From positions 1-57,695 of the forward strand of contig JAUZOD010000022.1 in assembly GCA_030706635.1 (NCBI GenBank): DNA of 57,695 bases, given 5' to 3'. The stretch's first letter is position 1; each line of letters opens with the position of its first letter. A program made the position numbers and the translations under genes. The stretch is from Bacteroidota bacterium. Its GTDB lineage: Bacteria > Bacteroidota > Bacteroidia > Chitinophagales > Chitinophagaceae. Below the pieces are notes generated by a model. That model made no database searches and was not told the DNA's origin. It saw only the letters and a list, made by a program, of their open reading frames with translations. Shown piece after piece: positions 46,076 to 54,519 of the stretch.

Positions 46076-47527
46076 ATGAAAATCGCAGTCGCCAGGGGAG
46101 ACGGTATCGGGCCCGAAATCATGGACGCCGTTCTTTCCATATTCAATGCCAATCAGGTACCGATCGAATACGAAGTGGTGGATATGGGTAAATGGGTATT
46201 CGACAAGGGATTCTCCAACGGAATGACCCCCGAAGCCCAGCATACCATTGAAGAACTGGGCATACTTTTCAAAGGACCCATGGAAACCCCGAAAGGAAAA
46301 GGAGTAAAAAGCGTGAATGTCACCGCCCGGAAAACCTGGAATACCTATGCAAACAAAAGGGTCTTTCTTTCCCTCCATGGCGTGGATACCGTTTTTTCCA
46401 AAGCGGGTATTCCCATCGACATTACCATCGTCCGGGAAAATATTGAGGATACTTACGGCGGCATCGAACACATGCCCACCCATGATGTGGCCCTCAGCAG
46501 GCGTTTCATCACGCGCCCGGGCAGTCTGCAGGTGATTAAATATGCTTTTGAAATGGCGAAAAAGAACGGTGCCCGCCGGATTACCTGCGGACATAAAGCC
46601 AATATCATGAAGCTCACCGACGGACTTTTTCTGGAATGTTTCCAGGAAGTGGCCAAACAATATCCGGAGTTAAAATCGGATGATATCATTGTGGATGACC
46701 TGGCTATGAAACTCGTGGTGCGCCCGCAGGAATTTGATGTGGTTGTACTCACCAATCTGCAGGGCGATATCATCTCGGACCTTTGTGCGGGACTGGTGGG
46801 CGGACTGGGTTTTGCGCCATCGGCAAATATCGGAGATCATATTGCCATCTTTGAAGCTGTGCACGGAACAGCCCCGGATATTGCCGGAAAAAACATTGCC
46901 AATCCCACCGCCTTGTTACTGAGCGGCATCGCGATGCTGCGTCATCTGGGTTATATGCAGAATGCGGCCGTGATAGAGAATGCTTTGCTCTATACTCTGG
47001 AACAGGGCATACACACCGGAGATTTTGGAGATAAAGCCATTCCCGGAAAAAATACCACCGAATTCGCCCAGGCCATCATCAACCATTTCGGTAAAACCCC
47101 GGAGCACGGCGCCAAACCGGTGATGCCCAATATGCACGTTACCCCGACTGTTTTTAAACTGGACCATAACCAAATGATGGTTTCAGAAGAAACCCTGAAA
47201 GAATATATAGTGGGCGTGGACATGTTTATCGTGAGCTCCGAACAACCGGAATACATCGCCAAAAAATGTCAGCGCCATGGCGGTGTCAAGTTCAATCTCG
47301 TCAGCATCAGCAACCGCGGTACCCAGGTATGGCCCACCGGCTCAAAATATACCAACCTGGTCAATTTATACAATGTCCGTTTTGAAAGCCTGGATGGTTC
47401 TCCATTGAATCAACAGGATGTGCTCGGACTCTATGTTAGCCTCAGCGGCGATTTCAAGATCAGCTCAAGTGAACTGCTGAATATGCGCGGAGGCAAGAAG
47501 GCGTATAGTTTGGCGCAGGGGCAGTGA
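46076..47527 (+). CDS. icd: NADP-dependent isocitrate dehydrogenase, long form
   Basis: The 483-residue enzyme oxidises isocitrate to 2-oxoglutarate in the TCA cycle. It begins KIAVARGDGIGPEIMDAV. Substrate residues are in KSVNVTARKTWNTYANKR, then IVRENIEDTYGGIEH, the metal-binding Asp stretch LQGDIISDLCAGLVGGLGFAPSANIGD, and HGTAPDIAGKNIANPTA. A C-terminal extension of about 140 residues after the catalytic core is like the longer bacterial form seen in Thermus and Rickettsia-type enzymes, not the E. coli form. Coenzyme preference is inferred from the family. A TACATTCG box precedes it near 46043. Confidence 0.92.
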   Translation: MKIAVARGDGIGPEIMDAVLSIFNANQVPIEYEVVDMGKWVFDKGFSNGMTPEAQHTIEELGILFKGPMETPKGKGVKSVNVTARKTWNTYANKRVFLSLHGVDTVFSKAGIPIDITIVRENIEDTYGGIEHMPTHDVALSRRFITRPGSLQVIKYAFEMAKKNGARRITCGHKANIMKLTDGLFLECFQEVAKQYPELKSDDIIVDDLAMKLVVRPQEFDVVVLTNLQGDIISDLCAGLVGGLGFAPSANIGDHIAIFEAVHGTAPDIAGKNIANPTALLLSGIAMLRHLGYMQNAAVIENALLYTLEQGIHTGDFGDKAIPGKNTTEFAQAIINHFGKTPEHGAKPVMPNMHVTPTVFKLDHNQMMVSEETLKEYIVGVDMFIVSSEQPEYIAKKCQRHGGVKFNLVSISNRGTQVWPTGSKYTNLVNLYNVRFESLDGSPLNQQDVLGLYVSLSGDFKISSSELLNMRGGKKAYSLAQGQ

Positions 47528-47528
47528 A

Positions 47529-47611
47529 GAATGTGCTGATGTGGAAATGTGCTGATGTGTTGATGCACACAAAGAATTTTCACATCAGCACATTTCCACA
47601 TCAGCACATTC
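47529..47611. repeat. Family C inverted repeat with perfect 31-base arms
   Basis: Arms 47529-47559 and 47581-47611 are exact reverse complements over 31 bases with a 21-base loop. Units are AATGTGCTGATGTGG. It lies between the convergent icd and MazG-like genes, starting two bases after the icd stop and ending four bases before the MazG-like stop. Confidence 0.96.
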
Positions 47612-47615
47612 CTCA

Positions 47616-47939
47616 TCAACCCCACCTCCCCGCATCACGCACATTCTTCTTTTCAAGATTTTTCCGGAGCGCGGCGGTCAGATCAACACCGGTCTGATTC
47701 GCGATACACATCAGCACCCACAATACATCCGCCAGTTCATCCGGAAGATTTTTCTGCAGATCGGAATCTTTAAAGGACTGGTCCCCATAGAGACGGCTCA
47801 TGAGCCTGGCCACTTCTCCCACTTCCTCCGTGAGGATCGCCATATTGGTGAGCTCGCTGAAATAACGGACTCCCGTGGTTTGTATCCAGGCATCAATCAG
47901 CTCCTGCGCCTTGCGTATGGATAATTCCTCCGTTGACAT
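47616..47939 (-). CDS. MazG-like nucleotide pyrophosphohydrolase
   Basis: The 107-residue all-alpha protein contains the MazG/dUTPase-superfamily metal-binding pattern: LTEEVGEVARLMSRL (ExxE on one helix) and LPDELADVLWVLMCIANQTGVDL (ExxD on the next). It is a single-domain form that would hydrolyse a nucleoside triphosphate to the monophosphate and pyrophosphate, probably as house-cleaning. It lies 20 bases after the PhzF-family gene and is likely cotranscribed. Confidence 0.88.
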   Translation of the reverse strand: MSTEELSIRKAQELIDAWIQTTGVRYFSELTNMAILTEEVGEVARLMSRLYGDQSFKDSDLQKNLPDELADVLWVLMCIANQTGVDLTAALRKNLEKKNVRDAGRWG

Positions 47940-47959
47940 GCGTATAAAAGATTTCGGGA

Positions 47960-48748
47960 TTAAATATCAATTTCACCGACAAGATAGGTAAATGCATGGC
48001 CGCTCATGAGCACCCGGTCTTTTTTTAATTCGCAGTCCAGGTATCCTCTTCGTTTAGATAACTGAATGGCGGATAGCTTTGATTTCCCCAGTTTCTCCGC
48101 CCAGTAAGGAACCATCGCCGTATGCGCCGATCCGGTAACGGGATCCTCATTAATGCCCGACTGCGGAAAAAAACAGCGGGAAACAAAATCAGCTTCATGA
48201 CCCCTGGACGTGACAATGAGTCCGCGCGAGGGCAGTTTCGTCAGCAGGCCGAAATCCGGAGAAAGTTTCTCTATATCGTCCTGATCGTTGAGCACCGCCA
48301 TATAATCAAAAGCCGATTTATAAAGCTCCGCAGGTTTTATCTTTAACCCCTTTTCGACCAGATCCGTGTCATTAGCCGGAACAAGCTGATCAGCCGGAAA
48401 ATCCAGCATGATCTTATCTTCTGCATTTCTGGACACCTGCAACGGTCCGCCTTTAGAATGAAACCGGATCTGATCTTTAGGATATCCGAGGTGGTTGAAG
48501 AAGATATGGGCGGAAGCCAGCGTGGCATGCCCGCAAAGCGCCACTTCCACTGTCGGTGTAAACCACCGGATAGCATAATCCCCATCCTGGGGAACAATGA
48601 AAGCGGTCTCCGCTAAATTGTTCTGAGCCGCAATCTGCTGCATCAGGGTTTCACTCAGCCATTTATCCAAAGGAACCACCGCAGCCGGATTGCCGCCGAA
48701 TTTATTATCGGCAAATGCGTTGGCAATATAAATTTTAAGATTCATCAT
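47960..48748 (-). CDS. PhzF-family isomerase-like protein
   Basis: The 262-residue protein has the duplicated diaminopimelate epimerase-like fold of the PhzF family: KIYIANAFADNKFGGNPAAVVPL, the catalytic Glu in NNLAETAFIV, RWFTPTVEVALCGHATLASAH and, in the second half, NEDPVTGSAHTAMVPYW. Function outside phenazine producers is unknown; an isomerase is expected. The start is ATG ATG. A TAATTTCG box lies on the minus strand about 40 bases upstream (48794-48787) without a clear -33 element. Confidence 0.88.
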   Translation of the reverse strand: MMNLKIYIANAFADNKFGGNPAAVVPLDKWLSETLMQQIAAQNNLAETAFIVPQDGDYAIRWFTPTVEVALCGHATLASAHIFFNHLGYPKDQIRFHSKGGPLQVSRNAEDKIMLDFPADQLVPANDTDLVEKGLKIKPAELYKSAFDYMAVLNDQDDIEKLSPDFGLLTKLPSRGLIVTSRGHEADFVSRCFFPQSGINEDPVTGSAHTAMVPYWAEKLGKSKLSAIQLSKRRGYLDCELKKDRVLMSGHAFTYLVGEIDI

Positions 48749-49055
48749 AATAAAGAACGTAAAACCCCATCAAACCTCCCCGTACGCGAAATTACCCCTG
48801 ATAAGTACAATTACTTATGCACGAAATACTGGGAATTTAGGGTGTTTTAACCTGGATAATTGCAATCGTTTTTATTTAATTTGCCTGAGTTCCGCGTTCG
48901 GATTAATGGAATCGTTTTCAACTTTCCTGGTTTGTCCCTTCCGGGAAGGACCAGAAATCAAATAAATGATAACCATTAAATTATAAATTTAGGCAACCCT
49001 TTTCGTAAACATATTTCTCATTCAGAATTTATTGAAAAAAAATAGATTCATTTTT
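48749..49055. other. Intergenic gap without recognised gene
   Basis: The gap between divergent PhzF-like and unknown genes is AT-rich. It contains an imperfect hairpin around GTCCCTTCCGGGAAGGAC (about 48936-48953) with no T-tract. I see no tRNA, repeat family member or convincing promoter other than the TAATTTCG box facing the PhzF gene. Confidence 0.5.
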
Positions 49056-49544
49056 ATGGTACAAGAGCAAATCAAAAGCACGACCTCAAAGCCCGAAATT
49101 CCAGCTAACTGGGCCAAAAATACCGGGGTATTTAGTGGCGATGAATTGATAGATGCTTATTTTTTGGGTAAAGAGGCTGGAATTCAGGCTGGTTGGGATG
49201 AAAAATTTCGAACCCTCGCGACGCAGTTTTCCAGGAACGTCGATTTGGCAATCAAGCTATCAGAACAACTCTATCAGGAAGCTCTGCACATGAATATTTG
49301 CCTCAAAGGCATTCATCTTAAGGCAGATAGTCCGGGCAAATTTAAATCTGTTTTTGTGACGGATATTAACGACCATTTGTCTGAAAAATTCTTAAAAGTT
49401 CTCAGTATAGCCCGTAAATACAAAGCAATAAATGAAAAAGGAGATCTGTATATTAGCTTTCTATTCATGCCATACTCCAAAAAAATCAGCAAAGAGGCCC
49501 TGACTGCTGATGGATATTTTTTAGAATATGACGAAGACAAGTGA
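49056..49544 (+). CDS. Protein of unknown function
   Basis: I do not recognise this 162-residue protein. It has no signal peptide or membrane helix. The first half is helical and charged (DELIDAYFLGKEAGIQAGWDEKFRTLATQFSRNVDLAIKLSEQLYQEAL). The second half alternates strands and helices (KFKSVFVTDINDHLSEKFLKVLSIARKYKAI, LYISFLFMPYSKKISKEALTADGYFLEY). I use the ATG at 49056; a TTG at 49032 would add eight residues. Its base composition is more AT-rich than its neighbours, and it stands alone between unrelated genes, so recent acquisition is possible. It converges on dtd with only a 14-base gap. Confidence 0.6.
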   Translation: MVQEQIKSTTSKPEIPANWAKNTGVFSGDELIDAYFLGKEAGIQAGWDEKFRTLATQFSRNVDLAIKLSEQLYQEALHMNICLKGIHLKADSPGKFKSVFVTDINDHLSEKFLKVLSIARKYKAINEKGDLYISFLFMPYSKKISKEALTADGYFLEYDEDK

Positions 49545-49558
49545 CCGGCTCAGTCCCC

Positions 49559-50011
49559 TCATTCCTTATTCTTCGTGTCGATCAGAATGGTAACCGGACC
49601 GTCATTCAGCAGTTCCACTTTCATGTCCGCCCCAAAAACGCCAGTCTGGATTTTTCTGCCCAGATCCCGCTCCATCTGCGCAATCAGGGATTCATAAAGC
49701 GGGATGGCTATACCTGGTTTCGAAGCCCGGATATAAGAAGGCCGGTTCCCTTTTTTTGTGGAAGCAAACAACGTGAACTGGCTCACCAGCAATATCTCCC
49801 CGCCGGTATCCAGCAGAGAACGGTTCATCACCCCCTCTCCATCATCAAAGATCCGCAGCTGAATAATTTTATGACTAATCCATTGAATGTCTTCCACCCC
49901 ATCGGCATCTTCAATACCAACCAACACCAAAAGCCCACGACCGATAGATGATCTCAGCAAACCGTCAATGCTAATGCCGGCATGGGTGACTCGTTGGATT
50001 ATTGCGCGCAA
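49559..50011 (-). CDS. dtd: D-aminoacyl-tRNA deacylase Dtd
   Basis: Dtd removes D-amino acids and glycine mischarged on tRNA. The 150-residue protein begins RAIIQRVTHAGISIDG and has the catalytic motifs LLVSQFTLFA and LLNDGPVTILID (family NxGPxT). The conserved N-terminus requires a TTG start at 50011; no ATG fits without adding residues translated from an intergenic repeat. That TTG lies inside TAGCTTTG, which also matches a -7 promoter box, so the true start of transcription is uncertain. A family C repeat lies directly upstream. Confidence 0.9.
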   Translation of the reverse strand: MRAIIQRVTHAGISIDGLLRSSIGRGLLVLVGIEDADGVEDIQWISHKIIQLRIFDDGEGVMNRSLLDTGGEILLVSQFTLFASTKKGNRPSYIRASKPGIAIPLYESLIAQMERDLGRKIQTGVFGADMKVELLNDGPVTILIDTKNKE

Positions 50012-50012
50012 A

Positions 50013-50129
50013 GCTAATGTGCTGATGTGGAAATGTGCTAATGTGTAAATTAAGGCTTGTAAGCTAATTATTTTACTAATGGTGCAGAAATTCATTTACA
50101 CATTAACACATCAGCACATTATCACATTA
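50013..50129. repeat. Family C inverted repeat between divergent dtd and arfB
   Basis: Left arm 50013-50050 (TAATGTGCTGATGTGGAAA-like) and right arm 50093-50129 (TTTACACATTAACACATCA-like) are imperfect reverse complements. The loop of about 42 bases is AT-rich. It fills the spacer between the two starts. Confidence 0.88.
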
Positions 50130-50158
50130 CTCCCACATTTTCCTCCTACATTCGCCCC

Positions 50159-50563
50159 ATGAACCTCTCCTTCTCCAAAGAAATCAGTTTCCGCACGGCC
50201 CGCAGCGGTGGAAAAGGAGGGCAAAACGTGAATAAGGTGGAGACCATGGTGCTGGGTTATTTCCATATCGGGAATTCGGAACTTCTCAGCGAAGAACAGA
50301 AAACCATCCTGCAGCAAAAACTGGCTTCCAAAATAAATGCAGAAGGTTTTCTGCTGGTCAAAAGTCAGGAGCACCGCTCGCAGCTTGAGAATAAGGAAGA
50401 AGTGGTGAAAAAGATCGAACACCTTATTGAGCGTGCCCTCATCAAACCCAAGCCGCGCCGGCCGACAAAACCCAGCTTCGCTTCAAAAGAAAAAAAGAAA
50501 GAATCCAAACAGAAAAAATCGCAGATCAAAAATTTCAGGAAAAAGATCAACCGCTTTGAATGA
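50159..50563 (+). CDS. arfB: Alternative ribosome-rescue factor ArfB (peptidyl-tRNA hydrolase)
   Basis: The 134-residue protein is a stand-alone class I release-factor catalytic domain with GGQ at residues 20-22 in RTARSGGKGGQNVNKVET. A long basic tail (KPRRPTKPSFASKEKKKESKQKKSQ) inserts into the empty mRNA channel of stalled ribosomes. It lacks codon-recognition domains, which separates it from RF1/RF2. TACATTCGC just before the start may be part of its promoter. Its stop overlaps the next start by 4 bases (ATGA). Confidence 0.94.
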   Translation: MNLSFSKEISFRTARSGGKGGQNVNKVETMVLGYFHIGNSELLSEEQKTILQQKLASKINAEGFLLVKSQEHRSQLENKEEVVKKIEHLIERALIKPKPRRPTKPSFASKEKKKESKQKKSQIKNFRKKINRFE

Positions 50564-51387
50564 GGCGCCTTTTCTTCATATCAGCAGCCCGGGACATTTA
50601 TCCCGCTGTTTCTAAACCAGATGCTTTATCCAAAACACTCCGGCTGGCATGCGGCATGATCCTGATGATCATCGCAACTTCCTTCCGGACCACAATACCA
50701 CCCGCACCAAACCTGATCCTCCGTTTTAAAATTACGCTGCACGGCCAGCCCCTGGAGCTTCATAAAGATTATCCCGATCCGTTTGGAGAAAGTTTTAAGC
50801 TGGATATATTTCGCTTCTATACCGGCAAAATATCAGCCGGTCTTAACGGCGCACCTGCGGAAAAAGGAATTTCCGCAAGCGCTTATCAACTTATTGATTT
50901 TGCCGATTCAAACAGCACTTCCGTGGCGCTTCATATTAAGAACGGCGACTACAACGAAATCCATCTCCGGCTGGGAATAGATTCCGCAGATCAGACCAGC
51001 GGCGCACAAACGGGACTGCTCGATCCTCTGAAGGGCATGTTCTGGACCTGGAACAGCGGATATATCTGTTTCAAAATAGAAGGCGTTTCCCCGGAATCGA
51101 ATGAGCCGGCACACGGCTTTGCCTACCATATCGGTGGATACAGAAGCCCGTACCAAACCATCCGCACGATAAAATTGGCAACTCCACCCGGACGAACATT
51201 CCATGTAAACAAAGCGGAAACCACGATCCTGGTTATCCCCATCGATCTGGACCGGTTTTTTCAGGGTATAACACCCATCCATATCCGCAATACGCCGGCA
51301 TGCACCACGCCGGGAGAGCTCGCCCATAAACTCTTTGAAAATTTCGCCGGCAGCTTTACCGGAATTGAAATTCCGGACAAACGATGA
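50560..51387 (+). CDS. MbnP-family copper-associated protein
   Basis: The 275-residue protein has an N-terminal hydrophobic export segment (LRLACGMILMIIATSF) and a beta-rich domain. Its order of motifs matches MbnP: LRFKITLHGQPLELHKDYPDPFGESFKLDIFRFYTGKI, then GLLDPLKGMFWTWNSGYICFKIEG. The Trp residues in FWTW are in the region that MbnH is known to oxidise to kynurenine in methanotroph MbnP. Export and copper binding are inferred from the family. It overlaps the arfB stop and the next start by 4 bases each. An internal start at 50656 is possible. Confidence 0.82.
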   Translation: MRRLFFISAARDIYPAVSKPDALSKTLRLACGMILMIIATSFRTTIPPAPNLILRFKITLHGQPLELHKDYPDPFGESFKLDIFRFYTGKISAGLNGAPAEKGISASAYQLIDFADSNSTSVALHIKNGDYNEIHLRLGIDSADQTSGAQTGLLDPLKGMFWTWNSGYICFKIEGVSPESNEPAHGFAYHIGGYRSPYQTIRTIKLATPPGRTFHVNKAETTILVIPIDLDRFFQGITPIHIRNTPACTTPGELAHKLFENFAGSFTGIEIPDKR

Positions 51388-52403
51388 AAGCCATGCTGAT
51401 CATAGCGCTGCTGGCCTCGTGCTGCGTGATGTTGACCCATACGCCCTTTCCTTTTGTTATTCCCAGGGGGTTTCCGCCACCGGTTTACCCTTTTGAAAAG
51501 AATCCGGTAACCCGCGCCGGCTTTGAGCTGGGCCGCAAATTATTTTATGACGGGAAACTTTCCATTGACGGCAATTTCCCCTGCGCTTCCTGCCATCAGC
51601 AATTTGCCGCTTTTGCCACTTATGAACACCGGCTAAGCCATGGCTATAATAATCAATTCAGCTACCGGAATGCACCGGCTTTGTTTAATCTGGCCTGGCA
51701 AAAGGAATTCCACTGGGATGGCGGCATCAGCAACCTCGAAGTACAACCGCTGGCACCCATGCTGGATCCGCACGAAATGGCCGAGAGTCTTGGTCATGTG
51801 ATCAGCAAGTTGAAGCAGGACAAACAATATCCGGCGCTTTTCAATAAGGCATTCGGAAGCCCTGGCATTAATTCACAAAGGATTTTGCGTGCGCTGACCC
51901 AGTTCACCGTTTCTCTTGTATCTGCAAATTCAAAATATGACAAAGTGCAAAGAGGCGAAGCGGTTTTTACCCAATATGAAAAACCGGGATATGAAATCTT
52001 TCAGCAGAAATGCGCCGCCTGTCATAAAGAACCGTTGTTCACTGATCTCAGCTACCGGAACACGGGTCTCGCGGCAGACAGTACCCTGAAAGATTACGGG
52101 CGTATGCGCATTACCGGTAGAAAAGAAGATTCGCTGAAGTTCAGGGTGCCCAGCCTGCGCAATGTGTACCTGACTTTTCCCTACGGCCATGATGGCCGGT
52201 TCGCAACCCTCAGTGATGTGCTGGATCATTACAGCAGGGGCGTGACTCAAAGTGCCACCCTCGATACTTCCCTGAGGAAGGGAATCCCGCTGAGCGATAA
52301 CGACAAATTTTATCTGATCCAGTTTCTGGGAACACTCACCGATACCTCTTTTGTAAACAACCCCCTGTTCAAAGACCCGGGGATGGCAAACAGTAACCCG
52401 TAA
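51384..52403 (+). CDS. MauG/MbnH-type dihaem cytochrome c peroxidase
   Basis: The 339-residue protein has two haem c sites, CASCH (about residue 66) and CAACH (about residue 209), and family segments FELGRKLFYD, YRNAPALFNLAWQKEFHWDGGISNLEVQPLAPMLDPHEM and FRVPSLRNVYLTFPYGHDGRFATL. The N-terminal LLASC looks like a lipobox, suggesting a lipoprotein. Being translationally coupled to a MbnP-like gene, it is likely a MbnH-type enzyme that modifies its partner rather than a hydrogen peroxide scavenger. That assignment rests on gene pairing. Confidence 0.88.
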   Translation: MKAMLIIALLASCCVMLTHTPFPFVIPRGFPPPVYPFEKNPVTRAGFELGRKLFYDGKLSIDGNFPCASCHQQFAAFATYEHRLSHGYNNQFSYRNAPALFNLAWQKEFHWDGGISNLEVQPLAPMLDPHEMAESLGHVISKLKQDKQYPALFNKAFGSPGINSQRILRALTQFTVSLVSANSKYDKVQRGEAVFTQYEKPGYEIFQQKCAACHKEPLFTDLSYRNTGLAADSTLKDYGRMRITGRKEDSLKFRVPSLRNVYLTFPYGHDGRFATLSDVLDHYSRGVTQSATLDTSLRKGIPLSDNDKFYLIQFLGTLTDTSFVNNPLFKDPGMANSNP

Positions 52404-52492
52404 AGATCATCACAAACAATACCCGTCAAAATGGTTTTATATTTGTTTGTCATCACCGCTTATTTACCCCTTCTGAGACATAATTTTAAATC

Positions 52493-54376
52493 ATGAAAAA
52501 AACCCGTTTCGTTTCAGTTCTGACCCTGCTGCTAGCCTCGCCTTCTTTTATGTATGCACAGCCGGTCAGTCGCAATATTAAAACGCCCGAATACAGAGAA
52601 CTCCAGCGCAAGCTTTGCAGCGGCTGGAATACCTGGTATAATGGCAGTTTTACCTCCCATGTGCATCTTCCCCAGGGTTTTTCGATCAACTTATGTTTAA
52701 CACAGCCTGGCAATCCGGATTATCTGAAAGAAACGTTCAAAGAGCCTGCCATCAGTAACCGTCCCGAAAAGGTTTTACCCGGTCTGCGTGCAGACGATGG
52801 AAGTTATACCAGCATGAAGCTGACCTATAAAGAGGAAGAGCTATCCATCCAGAGCGCCACCGACGGAGCAGATGAACTGATTTTAGTTTCTCCGGGGAAA
52901 AAATCAAAGAATTATTTAGTTGTTGAAGCCGGTTTGCTCTGGAACCTGCAGGGTTCGATCGGAATGCACAACAATGGTCTTTTCGGGATGTTCCCGGAAG
53001 ATACTATTGAAGTGCATACCACTGCATCACCGGTCGAAGACGCTTATGCAGTGACGACGGCGCCACACCTTACGTTTACCCTGGACAATGAAATCGGCAT
53101 TTATACCGGAAAAACCAGAACATTACCGGAAATAAAAGCCATCATTCAGAAGCATCGTGACGAAGAGCAAAAACGAATGGATAGCCACGGTGACCTGGCC
53201 TCCTCGTTTACCGCAATGCAAACCATTCTGGCCTGGAATACCATTTACGACGCTCCGAATCACCGGGTGATCACACCCGTAAGCAGGAGCTGGAGCAATG
53301 GCTGGGGAGGATTCGTGCTGTTCGACTGGGATACTTACTTCGCGAGCTATATGCTCTCTTCGTTCAACAAGGATCTTGCTTACGCCAACGCCGTGGAGAT
53401 CACCAAGTCCATCACACCCGATGGCTTTATTCCCAACTACCAGTCGCCCTTCGGGAATACATCCTGGGACCGCTCCGAACCGCCTGTCGGCAGCGCCATC
53501 ATCCTCTGGATTTATAATAAGTATAAGGAGAAATGGTTTTTAAATGAAGTTTACGACGAACTCCTGACCTGGAACAGATGGTGGGCCAGCAAAAGAGACG
53601 TAAAGGGATATCTGTGCTGGGGATCAACACCGGTTCCCGATTCCCTGAAATCAATAGAAAAAAATAATCTGCAGGCGGCAAAATTCGAGTCAGGACTCGA
53701 TAATTCCCCGATGTATGATTCCATCCCCTTTAGTCAGACCACGCACACCATGGAACTGGCCGACGTGGGGTTGATGAGCATGTACATCGCAGACTGTAAT
53801 TCGCTGGCGGAAATATCCACCATACTGGGCAAAAAAGCAGAAGCAGCAGAATTAAATAAAAGAGCATCCTTTTATACCAGACAACTGGCTGGTATGTGGG
53901 ATGAAAAAACAGGCATTTTCTTAAACAAGCGATTGGATAATGGAGAAAAGAGTTATCGCCTGTCTCCGACCAATTTCTATCCCATGCTGGCCAAAGCCTG
54001 CACGGAAAAGCAGGCGGAGCGAATGATAAAGGAACATTATTATAATCCGGATGAATTTTATGGTAAATATGTAATCCCCTCCATTTCCAGGAATAATCCT
54101 GCGTTCAAAGACAATGATTACTGGCGCGGAAGGATCTGGGGACCCATGAATTTCCTGGTCTATATGGGCATGCGGAACTATCATTTACCCGAAGCCCGCC
54201 TGGATCTCATCAGCAAATCCAAAGCGTTGCTGATGCAAAACTGGAAAGCAGACGGCGGAGTTTATGAAAACTATAATTCGGTAACCGGAACAGGCGGCGA
54301 TGTGCACAGCGCCGATGGATTTTATCATTGGGGAGCGCTGTTGACGTTTATTGAGTTTGTAGAGCGGGGACTTTGA
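52493..54376 (+). CDS. Secreted GH63/MGH1-like glycoside hydrolase
   Basis: The 627-residue protein has a signal peptide (VSVLTLLLASPSFMYAQ), an N-terminal beta domain (to about residue 215) and an (alpha/alpha)6 barrel. Barrel motifs are SRSWSNGWGGFVLFDWDTYFASYML, GFIPNY, the acid Asp region FESGLDNSPMYD, RIWGPMNFLVYMG and the C-terminal base region GGVYENYNSVTG followed by FYHWGALL. This matches GH63/mannosylglycerate-hydrolase-like enzymes, which act on alpha-glucosides or mannosides. TATATTTG at 52438-52445 is a candidate -7 box. Confidence 0.88.
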   Translation: MKKTRFVSVLTLLLASPSFMYAQPVSRNIKTPEYRELQRKLCSGWNTWYNGSFTSHVHLPQGFSINLCLTQPGNPDYLKETFKEPAISNRPEKVLPGLRADDGSYTSMKLTYKEEELSIQSATDGADELILVSPGKKSKNYLVVEAGLLWNLQGSIGMHNNGLFGMFPEDTIEVHTTASPVEDAYAVTTAPHLTFTLDNEIGIYTGKTRTLPEIKAIIQKHRDEEQKRMDSHGDLASSFTAMQTILAWNTIYDAPNHRVITPVSRSWSNGWGGFVLFDWDTYFASYMLSSFNKDLAYANAVEITKSITPDGFIPNYQSPFGNTSWDRSEPPVGSAIILWIYNKYKEKWFLNEVYDELLTWNRWWASKRDVKGYLCWGSTPVPDSLKSIEKNNLQAAKFESGLDNSPMYDSIPFSQTTHTMELADVGLMSMYIADCNSLAEISTILGKKAEAAELNKRASFYTRQLAGMWDEKTGIFLNKRLDNGEKSYRLSPTNFYPMLAKACTEKQAERMIKEHYYNPDEFYGKYVIPSISRNNPAFKDNDYWRGRIWGPMNFLVYMGMRNYHLPEARLDLISKSKALLMQNWKADGGVYENYNSVTGTGGDVHSADGFYHWGALLTFIEFVERGL

Positions 54377-54384
54377 GGGGTATG

Positions 54385-54491
54385 GTTGATAGTTGATGGT
54401 TAATGGACTTCATGTGTAGCCTGGCACATGAGTAATGGCAGTTTTCAGTCGGAGAGTTTCACAGAAAGTCCATTAACCATCAACCATCAAC
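54385..54491. repeat. Divergent family B inverted repeat between convergent genes
   Basis: Arms 54385-54410 and 54466-54491 are reverse complements over 26 bases with one mismatch, using GTTGATG/GTTAATG units instead of GTTGACG. The interior starts CATGTGTAGCCTGGCACATG, an inner palindrome that parallels the core of other family B copies. Confidence 0.85.
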
Positions 54492-54519
54492 AATTTACCC
54501 CAAGCAGCCCACACCTCAA

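Noticed and set aside
48936-48953. Hairpin in the PhzF upstream gap as a terminator or riboswitch
   Set aside because: One internal mismatch, no T-tract and no recognisable riboswitch layout.
41269-52403. Functional link between tryptophan dioxygenase and kynurenine formation in the MbnP-like protein
   Set aside because: The genes are about 9 kb apart in unrelated operons, and MbnH-type chemistry acts on protein-bound tryptophan without the free dioxygenase.
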